From assembly GCF_024752305.1 (NCBI RefSeq), contig NZ_JANTHX010000007.1, positions 693,441-757,440 on the forward strand: DNA of 64,000 nt, read 5' to 3'. Below the pieces are notes generated by a model. That model ran no database searches, was not told where the DNA came from, and worked only from the letters and a program-made list of their open reading frames with translations. Each line of letters starts with the position of its first letter. The first letter of the stretch is position 1. The translations under genes were made by a program, and so were the position numbers. Of the stretch, positions 31,140-38,245 are shown piece after piece. This DNA is from Protaetiibacter mangrovi (GTDB taxonomy: Bacteria > Actinomycetota > Actinomycetes > Actinomycetales > Microbacteriaceae).

Positions 31140-32294
31140 TCAGCTGCGCCGGAGGGGCAGGTCGTGGGCCGCGAAGCGCTCTCCGATCTGCCGGAGCCCG
31201 GCGCTTCCCGGGTGCAGCCCATCGAGGAGCAGGTCGACGTCGTCGGTGCCGAGCAGCGTCAATCCGTCGAGATAGCTGAGGTTCGGGTCTCCCTGTGCGG
31301 TGCGCGCCGCGACGAGTTCCTCGAGCAGACGTCGGATGGCGACCAGGGTCAGTTGCCCGTCGCCGGGCGTGACCGGAAACCCGGCACTGCGCGCCACCCC
31401 GTCCGCCCCGAACACCGTGGGCCCGGGGGAGTCCTCGTGGGCGGGGCAGTGGATGGGCGACACCACGACGATCGGCGTCGTCGGGTGTCCCTCCCGCACG
31501 AGGTCGAGGAAGCCATGGACCGCCGGGACGAAACTCCGCTTGCGGAACGTGGCCCCGTTGACGACGTTGATGCCGATCTTGAGCGAGATCAGATCCGCGG
31601 GGGTATCGGCGATCGAACGCGCGACGAACGGGTCCAGGTGCGCCTGCCCCGCCAAACCGAAGTTCACGAGGTCGAGGCCGAGGCGTCGCGCAGCCACCAC
31701 GGGCCAGACATCCGCGGGGGTGTCCGCCTCGCCGCCGTGGCTGATCGAGCTGCCGTAGTGCACCCAGCGAGGAGCGGTGGAGTTGGCCGTCTCGTGCAGG
31801 GCTGCATCGGCGGTCGCATACCGGAGCGTCGTGGCGTGCCGATGGGGCAGCCAGACCACCACCTTCCGCGGGACCGGGCTCTCCGGGAGGGGAATGCGCA
31901 CGACGCACTCCCGCGACTCGGCGATCGGCTCGATCGGCACTTGGTCGCCCAACGCCAGGCTGCTGGTGGCGTCGTCGGGCAGGACCGGTCCGGTGAACGG
32001 CACGGTGATGACGACATCCGGATGCCCGTCGACGGCCGCCACGACGACCGGGTCGGGGCTCGCCACGGCCAAGTCGACAGTGAAACGGGTGAAGACGGCC
32101 TCGAGTTCGATCCAGCTCGCCGCCGTCTCCCATTCGAGCCGAACTCCCGATGTGTGGGCGGAGACACGATCCACCCACCCGGCGTTGCCGTACTGGGCGC
32201 GGGTCCAGTCGGGAAGCCGCCGGATGGCGACGCCCCGTTCATCCACGTTCACCGACATCGCGCCGCGGACCGCACCGGCAAGCACCTCGTTCAC
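31140..32294 (-). CDS. SGNH/GDSL-type esterase with N-terminal jelly-roll domain
   Basis: Predicted cytoplasmic hydrolase of 384 residues. The first half looks like a beta-sandwich. The second half has the four SGNH blocks: Ser in HYGSSISHGG, Gly in NFGLAGQ, Asn in KIGINVVNG and the C-terminal Asp/His pair in LDGLHPGSAG. This is the pattern of carbohydrate acyl esterases, so removal of acetyl or other acyl groups from the sugar substrate is likely. GTG at 32294 has GGAGA upstream on its strand. It is convergent with the beta-helix gene across a 75-bp gap and divergent from the FAH gene, sharing the 149-bp region with operator site 6. Confidence 0.83.
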   Translation of the reverse strand: MNEVLAGAVRGAMSVNVDERGVAIRRLPDWTRAQYGNAGWVDRVSAHTSGVRLEWETAASWIELEAVFTRFTVDLAVASPDPVVVAAVDGHPDVVITVPFTGPVLPDDATSSLALGDQVPIEPIAESRECVVRIPLPESPVPRKVVVWLPHRHATTLRYATADAALHETANSTAPRWVHYGSSISHGGEADTPADVWPVVAARRLGLDLVNFGLAGQAHLDPFVARSIADTPADLISLKIGINVVNGATFRKRSFVPAVHGFLDLVREGHPTTPIVVVSPIHCPAHEDSPGPTVFGADGVARSAGFPVTPGDGQLTLVAIRRLLEELVAARTAQGDPNLSYLDGLTLLGTDDVDLLLDGLHPGSAGLRQIGERFAAHDLPLRRS

Positions 32295-32352
32295 GGGTCA
32301 CTTCTCCTTCGTCTGATCACGGTCCCGAACATCGGCCGTGCGAGACCCTCGT

Positions 32353-32381
32353 TTGCTCGGGAATGGGGAAACCATTAGATT
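32353..32381 (+). promoter_or_regulatory. Promoter of the FAH-SDR operon
   Basis: TTGCTC at 32353-32358 and TAGATT at 32376-32381 with 17-bp spacing. The predicted start near 32388 falls inside operator site 6. Confidence 0.6.
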
Positions 32382-32385
32382 GAGT

Positions 32386-32402
32386 CTATCGATAACCGAT
32401 AA
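32386..32402 (+). promoter_or_regulatory. Island operator site 6 (FAH-SDR operon)
   Basis: CTATCG-ATAAC-CGATAA, a near-perfect copy overlapping the predicted transcription start. The same intergenic region also serves the divergent esterase gene. Confidence 0.7.
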
Positions 32403-32414
32403 CGGAGGAATGCG

Positions 32415-32447
32415 ATGACGCTGCCCGCGATGGGCGACGCCCGATGA
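32415..32447 (+). CDS. Possible 10-residue leader peptide upstream of the FAH gene
   Basis: Short reading frame MTLPAMGDAR with the strongest ribosome binding site of this operon (ggagga at 32404-32409, 5-nt spacing). Its stop overlaps the ATG of the FAH gene (ATGA at 32444-32447), so the FAH gene would be translated by coupling. It may be a genuine coupling leader, or the 5' remnant of a deleted gene. Ten residues are too few to identify anything. No experimental support can be seen here. Confidence 0.4.
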   Translation: MTLPAMGDAR

Positions 32448-33289
32448 GGTTCGCGCGACTCGGTGACCCGGGGGCGGAGATCCCCGTCGTCGACGACGAG
32501 GGGTCGACCTTCGATCTGCGCCCCCTCACCGCCGACATCGACGCCGACTTCCTGGCCGCCGATCCAGCGACGGAGGTGCGCCGAGCGTTGCACGACCGGA
32601 TTCTGGATCCCGTGTCCGCCGGGATGCGGTTCGGTCCGCCGATAGCTCGCCCGGGAAAGATCGTCTGCATCGGCCTCAACTATCGGGACCACGCCGAAGA
32701 GACGGGAGCCAGCATCCCGAGTGAGCCCATCGTCTTCCTCAAAGACCCCTCGACGATCGTCGGTCCGTTCGACGACGTGCGCATCCCGCGCCGCTCGACG
32801 AAGACCGACTGGGAGGTGGAGCTCGGCGTGGTGATCGGGCGGACCGCGCGGTACCTCGACAGCGTCGAGGCGGCGGCAGAGGCGATCAGTGGCTACGTGC
32901 TCTCGCACGACGTCTCGGAGCGCGAGTTCCAACTCGAGCGCGGCGGGCAGTGGGACAAAGGGAAGAGCTGCGAGACCTTCAACCCGTTGGGGCCCTATCT
33001 CGTGCCGGCGCGCGAGATGCCCGACCCGCAGTCGTTGGCCATGCGACTCGATGTCAACGGCATCCGTCGTCAGGACGGCACCACCGCCGACATGATCTTC
33101 CCCGTCGTCGAGATCGTGCGGTATCTGTCGCAGTTCATGGTCCTGCACCCCGGAGACTTGATCAACACCGGAACCCCGGCCGGCGTCGCGCTCGGCGACC
33201 CCGCGGCGACCTACCTTCGGCCCGGCGACGTCGTCGACCTTGAGATCGAGCACCTCGGTTCAGCCCGTCAACGGTGCGTCGCCGCATGA
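32444..33289 (+). CDS. FAH-family hydrolase, 2,4-diketo-3-deoxy-L-fuconate/rhamnonate hydrolase-like
   Basis: Fumarylacetoacetate-hydrolase family protein of 281 residues. Typical motifs are GKIVCIGLNYRDHAEE, the metal ligands in DWEVELGVVIG, SHDVSEREFQLERGGQWDKGK and the C-terminal GDLINTGTPAGVALGD. Members in deoxyhexose catabolism split a 2,4-diketo-3-deoxy acid into pyruvate and L-lactate; others act on acylpyruvates. The adjacent SDR, coupled by ATGA, is the enzyme that would make the diketo acid, which supports the first role. Expression appears controlled by operator site 6 and by coupling to the short upstream frame. Confidence 0.85.
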   Translation: MRFARLGDPGAEIPVVDDEGSTFDLRPLTADIDADFLAADPATEVRRALHDRILDPVSAGMRFGPPIARPGKIVCIGLNYRDHAEETGASIPSEPIVFLKDPSTIVGPFDDVRIPRRSTKTDWEVELGVVIGRTARYLDSVEAAAEAISGYVLSHDVSEREFQLERGGQWDKGKSCETFNPLGPYLVPAREMPDPQSLAMRLDVNGIRRQDGTTADMIFPVVEIVRYLSQFMVLHPGDLINTGTPAGVALGDPAATYLRPGDVVDLEIEHLGSARQRCVAA

Positions 33290-34038
33290 GCGACTTCGCT
33301 GGTCTGGTCGTCGTCGTGACCGGCGGGGCTTCGGGCATCGGTCTCGCGACGGCGCGAGCCTTCTCCGAAGCCGGAGCGCAGGTCGCGGTGCTGGATCTCG
33401 CGCCGGATTCGGTCGAATCTCCGCTGATCGGCTTCACCGCCGATGTGCGGAACCGCGAGTTGCTCACCGCGGCCATCGACGCCGTCGCGGCCCGCTTCGG
33501 CCGAATTGACGTGCTCGTCAACAATGCCGGTGTCTCGGCGATCGGCACCGTCGAAGACTCCAGCGACGCCGAGTGGCAGCGCGTGCTCGACATCAACGTC
33601 GTCGGGATGGCGCGTGCGAGCGCCGCCGCCTTGCCCCACCTCCGCCGATCCCCTGCGGCGTCGATCATCAACGTGTCGTCGATCGCCGCGCGCAACGGGC
33701 TGCCGGATCGGGCGCTGTACTCGGCGTCGAAAGGCGCGGTGCTCGCGCTGACCTTCGCGATGGCGACGGATCACGTGCGCGAGGGCATCCGGGTGAATGC
33801 GGTCTCGCCCGCCACTGTTGCGACCCCCTTCGTTGAGGGCTACCTTCAGCAGTTCGACGACCCCGTGGCGGAGCGTGCCGCCCTCGACGCGCGTCAGGCC
33901 ACCGGCCGCATGGTCACCCCGGAGGAAGTCGCGCGCGCAATCATGTATCTCGCGTCACCATCGTCGGGCTCGACCACCGGAACCTCCCTCGACGTCGACG
34001 CCGGCGTGACGCACTTGCGCATGCGTCCGGTCGGCTGA
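33286..34038 (+). CDS. Short-chain dehydrogenase/reductase, 2-keto-3-deoxy-L-fuconate dehydrogenase-like
   Basis: Classical SDR of 250 residues: NAD(P)-binding TGGASGIG near the N-terminus, NNAG, catalytic Ser in INVSSIAARNG and YSASK active site, and VNAVSPATVATPF. A long-form start at 33274 exists, but ATG at 33286 overlaps the FAH stop by 4 bp and is preferred. An acidic residue after the second beta-strand (AVLDLAPDS) favours NAD. Paired with the FAH hydrolase it fits oxidation of 2-keto-3-deoxy-L-fuconate or -rhamnonate at C4. It is the last gene of the island. Confidence 0.85.
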   Translation: MSDFAGLVVVVTGGASGIGLATARAFSEAGAQVAVLDLAPDSVESPLIGFTADVRNRELLTAAIDAVAARFGRIDVLVNNAGVSAIGTVEDSSDAEWQRVLDINVVGMARASAAALPHLRRSPAASIINVSSIAARNGLPDRALYSASKGAVLALTFAMATDHVREGIRVNAVSPATVATPFVEGYLQQFDDPVAERAALDARQATGRMVTPEEVARAIMYLASPSSGSTTGTSLDVDAGVTHLRMRPVG

Positions 34039-34062
34039 GATGCCATCCGATCGACGCGGCAG

Positions 34063-36021
34063 CTAGGCGGCCGGCAGCGGCTCCAGCCGCATCGCCGCCC
34101 GTCCTCCCGCCTTCAGGAGCACGAACACCTCCTCGGTGAGGCGGGCGCGCGACAGCGACACCCGGCCCGCGTACGCGCCGGGCTCCCCGTCGACCGCACG
34201 GAGGATGTGGCCATCGACCCAGACCTCTGCGGGACCGACCCCCGCCGTCCGCACTTCGATCTCCCACTGACGCACGCCACGGGCGATCGACACCGAGAAC
34301 GCGGGATCCGCATCGGCGGGCTCCCCCCGCTCCCCCGCCTCGACGACATTGCTCGGCAGGCTCGGGGTCAGGAACGCGCCGCCCTCCCGTCGCCGGGTCG
34401 CGCGCTCGTAGGCGCTCGCGACGTCGAGGAGACGGTCATCGGTGTAGGCGGCGCCCGCGAAGGTCAACCCGACCGGCATCTGGATGTCCGACATGAAGCC
34501 CATCGGCACCGTGACGCTCGGGATGCCGAGGTGCCGCAGCACCCGGTTCGTCGTCGAGTACACGACGCCGTTGCGCGACGCGGCCTCGAGACTCTCGGGT
34601 CGCGTGAAGAGGTCGTCGCGCCCGACGTCGCCCGCCGCGGGGAACACGACGAGGTCCAGTCGCTCGGCGCGCATCCATTCCTCGAAATCGACCCGCCGCG
34701 CCTCCTCGAGGCCGGTGAGCAGGTGCGCGAGCTCCGGGATCTCGTCGTACTCCGCGGGCAGCCCCTGCTTCACGAGCTCCGCCAGCCGCTGCCAGTCGAA
34801 TCCGCCGCGGGCCCGCGTGATCCACACCGGAACGGGTGCATCCTCCGCCGGGAACACCGTGTCGCCGTCGACGTCCGCCCAGCTCGACAGCAGCGGGTCG
34901 CCGTTGTCGCGCAGGAACTGGTCGAGCGCCATCGCCGTGATGGTGCTGCCCTCGAGCGCCCTCCACACGGCGGGCACGAGACCGCGCGCCACGAGCCCCT
35001 CCGCGTCGGGGAGGCTCTCCTCGTAGTTCGTCTGAACCGGGAAGTCGACCTCGACGACCTCCGCTCCGAGAGCGCGCAGGTCGCCGGCGGCCCGGTCCCA
35101 GAGTCGCCGCACCGACGCCCGGATGACGGGCGGATCGGGCATCCGGTCGTCATCGCCGATGAACATCCGCGGCACACCGATGCGCACCCCGTCGAGTCGC
35201 TCCGGGCGAGGCCGGACGAGCGGCGCGGGCAGCACCGACTCCGGGGACGGCAGCTCGACGGTGCTCTGCTGGCGCCAGAAGTCGCCACGGCGCACCGGAT
35301 CCGTCACGGCCAGCACCTCGAGCAGCGGCAGGAGGTCGTCGACCGCGCGGGTATGCGGGACGACCACGTCGCAGCTCGGGCGAAGCGGCCAGTTGCCGCG
35401 GATCGAGAGCACCCCACGGGAGGGCGTGTAGGCGACGAGGGCGTTGTTGGATGCCGGGGAGCGTCCGGACGACACCGTCTCCTCCGCCATCCCGAAGGCG
35501 CACATGCTGGCGGCGGTCGCCGTGCCCGAGCCGTTCGACGATCCGGAACCGTAGGCGGCGGTGAGGTACTGCGGGTTGTACGGGCTGCGCGCGTAGTCGT
35601 AGACGCCGGGCTGCACTCCGCCCGCCGCCATGGGCGGCATGTTGGTCTTGCCGAGCAGCACCGCACCGGCGGCGCGCAACTGGGCGACCGTCGCGGCATC
35701 CTCGGTGGCGACGAGATCCGCAAGCGCCGGCGATCCGGACGCCACCGTCAGCCCGGCCACCTTGTAGCTGTCCTTGACGGTGAACGGGATGCCCTCGAGC
35801 GGCCCGGCGGTGCCCGCCCGGCGCCGGGCGTCGGATGCGGCGGCCTCTGCAAGGCAGTCCGGGTTGAGCACGGCGATCGCGTGCAGGCACAGTCCGGTGC
35901 GGTCGTAGTACGCGATGCGGTTGAGGTACGCGCACATCAGGTCGACGCTCGTGACCTCGCCGGCATCCAGCGCGGCGAGCAGCCGCGGCACCCCGGCCTC
36001 CACGACATCCAACCCGACCAT
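34063..36021 (-). CDS. Amidase-signature family amidohydrolase
   Basis: Amidase of 652 residues. The Ser-cisSer-Lys triad is readable: Lys83 in FTVKDSYK, cis-Ser near residue 161 in YGSGSSNGSG, and the likely nucleophile near residue 185 in EETVSSGRSPA, replacing the usual DTGGS form. The catalytic domain ends near residue 535. About 115 further residues carry a charged linker and a small beta-rich domain (VRQWEIEVRTAGVGPAEVWV). Start at 36021 is preferred to 36048 because AGAAGGG precedes it on its strand. The substrate is unknown. Its link to the carbohydrate island is uncertain; it lies on the opposite strand 24 bp away. Confidence 0.85.
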   Translation of the reverse strand: MVGLDVVEAGVPRLLAALDAGEVTSVDLMCAYLNRIAYYDRTGLCLHAIAVLNPDCLAEAAASDARRRAGTAGPLEGIPFTVKDSYKVAGLTVASGSPALADLVATEDAATVAQLRAAGAVLLGKTNMPPMAAGGVQPGVYDYARSPYNPQYLTAAYGSGSSNGSGTATAASMCAFGMAEETVSSGRSPASNNALVAYTPSRGVLSIRGNWPLRPSCDVVVPHTRAVDDLLPLLEVLAVTDPVRRGDFWRQQSTVELPSPESVLPAPLVRPRPERLDGVRIGVPRMFIGDDDRMPDPPVIRASVRRLWDRAAGDLRALGAEVVEVDFPVQTNYEESLPDAEGLVARGLVPAVWRALEGSTITAMALDQFLRDNGDPLLSSWADVDGDTVFPAEDAPVPVWITRARGGFDWQRLAELVKQGLPAEYDEIPELAHLLTGLEEARRVDFEEWMRAERLDLVVFPAAGDVGRDDLFTRPESLEAASRNGVVYSTTNRVLRHLGIPSVTVPMGFMSDIQMPVGLTFAGAAYTDDRLLDVASAYERATRRREGGAFLTPSLPSNVVEAGERGEPADADPAFSVSIARGVRQWEIEVRTAGVGPAEVWVDGHILRAVDGEPGAYAGRVSLSRARLTEEVFVLLKAGGRAAMRLEPLPAA

Positions 36022-36155
36022 CCCGCAGCCCTTCTCTCGTGAGACCATCTTCCACCCCGCGCCGCCCGGTGCCCCGGACGACGAAGACGGCCGGGGGCGC
36101 TGCGCCCGCGGGCGTCGGGACGGCGGTCTTCCTCGCGGGCGCGGCCGGCCGGCGG

Positions 36156-37070
36156 CTACCAGTCGGAGCCGCCGCCGGAGCCGGAGTCGAAGTCGCCGCC
36201 TCCGAAGTCCGAGCCTCCGCCCGAGTCGAAGCCGCCGCCACCGGAGTCGTAGCCCGAGTCGTATCCGGAGTCGTACCCGCCGCCTCCGCCTCCGCCGCCC
36301 GATCCGATGCCGATCCAGAACATCATCACGACGACGACGATGACGATCACGAGGCCCGCCACGGGGAAGCCGGTGCGGCGCAGCCGGGAGGGCGACCCGC
36401 GGAACGAGCGCGTGCTGCTCGAACTGCTGCCGGACGCACGCGACCCGGTGCGGATGGTGTTGGTGGCCTTGTTGCCGAGGTAGGTGTCGACGAGGGCGTC
36501 CGCGCCCGCCTCGATGCCGGCCACGAAGTCGCCGCCGCGGAACTTCGGCACCATCGCCGCCTTGACGACCGCGTCGATGTCGCCACCGCTCAGGTAGGTC
36601 GAGACGCCGTTGCCGGCCTGCACCTGGATGCGGCGCGGCGAGCGCACGAGCAGGATGTAGATGCCGTTGTCGGTCGCGTCGTCACCGACGCCCAGTTCCT
36701 GCGCGCGCCGGCGCGCGTAGTACTCCACGTTCTCGGTGATCGTGTTGACCGTCTCGACCACGACCACGATGTCGTGCTCCGTGCGGATGCCGTGCAGGTG
36801 CGCGGCCACCACCTGCTGCTGGTCGTAGGTCAGCATGTCGGCGGTGTCGACGACGTTCTCGCCCGCCTGCTGCACATCCGGGGAGTCGACGACGATCATC
36901 GCGGGGTCGTCTGCACGGAACGTGGACCGACAGAAGTCGCAGTGCCAGACGCCGTCGGTGTCCTGGTGCAGCTGCGTCGACCCGCAGTTCACGCAGCGCT
37001 GGGGCGCGAGTGGTGGTTGCGAGCCGTCGTCGACGGGAGGGTCGCTCGGCGGCTCCCCGGGTGCGCTCAG
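36156..37070 (-). CDS. TPM-domain membrane protein with N-terminal zinc ribbon
   Basis: Protein of about 304 residues. A zinc ribbon (CVNCG and CDFC) lies near residues 25-45, followed by a TPM domain (about 60-200) with IVVDSPDVQQAGENVVDTAD and NGIYILLVRSPRRIQVQAG. A Ser-rich linker, one transmembrane segment (FPVAGLVIVIVVVVMMFW) and a Gly/Asp/Ser-rich tail of YDSG repeats complete it. The start is a problem: no ATG, GTG or TTG lies between the upstream gene's end and the zinc ribbon that would keep both cysteine pairs. CTG at 37070 overlapping the preceding stop (CTGA) is the best candidate. TPM proteins in plants and cyanobacteria serve photosystem II repair; in actinobacteria the role is unknown. 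Confidence 0.75.
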   Translation of the reverse strand: MSAPGEPPSDPPVDDGSQPPLAPQRCVNCGSTQLHQDTDGVWHCDFCRSTFRADDPAMIVVDSPDVQQAGENVVDTADMLTYDQQQVVAAHLHGIRTEHDIVVVVETVNTITENVEYYARRRAQELGVGDDATDNGIYILLVRSPRRIQVQAGNGVSTYLSGGDIDAVVKAAMVPKFRGGDFVAGIEAGADALVDTYLGNKATNTIRTGSRASGSSSSSTRSFRGSPSRLRRTGFPVAGLVIVIVVVVMMFWIGIGSGGGGGGGGYDSGYDSGYDSGGGGFDSGGGSDFGGGDFDSGSGGGSDW

Positions 37071-37639
37071 AACTCGTCCTCGTCGTCGTCCTCGCCGACG
37101 TCGATCGCACCGACGTCGGCCAGATCCTCGATCCAGAGGTCCTCGTCGGCGCGCAGGGTCTGCCACGCCGCGTAGCCGACGGCGGCGACCGCGACGACGC
37201 CGAGCCCGATGAGGATGAAGGTGCCGGGCCCGGGGCCCTTCTTGGGCTGCGCGATCGGGACGATCTTGCCCCCGGAGCGGGCCGCGGAGCGCACGACCTC
37301 GCGCACGCGCGGATCACGCACGGCCTCGATGACCGCGATCGCCGATCCGACCGCGCCCGACAGCGCGGGGATGACATCCCCGACGACCTTGTCCTTCACC
37401 GCTCCGCTCGCGGTGCGCGCCCCGGCGATGCCCGTCGCGACGACCGGCTGCACGTGGTCGCTGTACACGCCGGCGACGCGGGGTGCGACCTCCTCGCGGG
37501 AGAGCGCGCGAGCCTGGCGGGTGGCCTCCCGCAGCACGTAGCTGGCCTGGTCGAGCGCCTCGCGCTGCTGATCCCAGAGATCATCGGCCGAGCGCTTGAG
37601 CTTCTTCAGCTCCTTCTGACGCGTGCGGGACAGTGCCAT
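37067..37639 (-). CDS. Hypothetical membrane-anchored protein with acidic C-terminus
   Basis: Unrecognised protein of 190 residues. The N-terminal part is charged and probably a coiled coil (RQKELKKLKRSADDLWDQQR). A middle region is amphipathic, a single hydrophobic segment lies near residues 143-165 (GTFILIGLGVVAVAAVGYAA), and the tail is very acidic (DVGEDDDEDEF). ATG at 37639 has GGAGG on its strand, and the longer frame above it is not coding. It overlaps the TPM gene by 4 bp, so both are one operon. A role at the membrane is all that can be said. Confidence 0.8.
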   Translation of the reverse strand: MALSRTRQKELKKLKRSADDLWDQQREALDQASYVLREATRQARALSREEVAPRVAGVYSDHVQPVVATGIAGARTASGAVKDKVVGDVIPALSGAVGSAIAVIEAVRDPRVREVVRSAARSGGKIVPIAQPKKGPGPGTFILIGLGVVAVAAVGYAAWQTLRADEDLWIEDLADVGAIDVGEDDDEDEF

Positions 37640-37705
37640 GACGACCTCCGTTGCGGCTCGGCGTCCTCCCATCCTGCCATGGGGCCCGTGTGAAACAATG
37701 GGCGA

Positions 37706-38245
37706 ATGCCACTTCCCACCGCCGTCGCGACCATCCACACGACTCTGGGCGACATCACCGTCAACCTCTTCGGCAACCACGCGCCCGTCACCGTCGACAA
37801 CTTCGTCGGTCTCGCGACCGGCGCGAAGGAGTGGAAGCACCCGGGCACGGGAGAGGTGTCGACCGCACCGCTCTACGACGGCGTCATCTTCCACCGCATC
37901 ATCAAGGACTTCATGCTGCAGGGCGGCGACCCGCTCGGCCAGGGCATCGGCGGTCCGGGCTACCAGTTCGACGACGAGATCCACCCGGAGCTCGTCTTCA
38001 GCACCCCGTACCTGCTCGCCATGGCGAACGCCGGCACGCAGATGGGCCGCGGCACCAACGGGTCGCAGTTCTTCATCACGACGGTGCCGACGCCCTGGCT
38101 CAACGGCAAGCACACCATCTTCGGCGAGGTGGCCGACGAGTCCTCGAAGCGCGTCGTCGACGCGATCGAGGCCGTTCCCACCGACGGGCGCGACAAGCCG
38201 CTCGAGGATGTCGTGATCACCGGCATCGACGTCGAGGCCCGGTGA
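37706..38245 (+). CDS. ppiA: Peptidyl-prolyl cis-trans isomerase, cyclophilin type
   Basis: Cytoplasmic cyclophilin of 179 residues. Active-site residues are seen in YDGVIFHRIIKDFMLQGGDP, NGSQFFITTVPTPWLNGKH and the following FGEVADES. The same gene lies at this spot near the origin in Mycobacterium and other actinobacteria. AACAAT at 37694-37699 ends 6 nt before the ATG, consistent with a leaderless transcript. The stop overlaps the rhomboid-like gene (GTGA). Confidence 0.95.
   Translation: MPLPTAVATIHTTLGDITVNLFGNHAPVTVDNFVGLATGAKEWKHPGTGEVSTAPLYDGVIFHRIIKDFMLQGGDPLGQGIGGPGYQFDDEIHPELVFSTPYLLAMANAGTQMGRGTNGSQFFITTVPTPWLNGKHTIFGEVADESSKRVVDAIEAVPTDGRDKPLEDVVITGIDVEAR

Noticed and set aside
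34020..36060. Search for a duplicated tRNA-Ala 3' end marking the far border of the island
   Set aside because: No repeat of the tRNA 3' segment was found near the end of the island, so an integrative element with att sites cannot be claimed.
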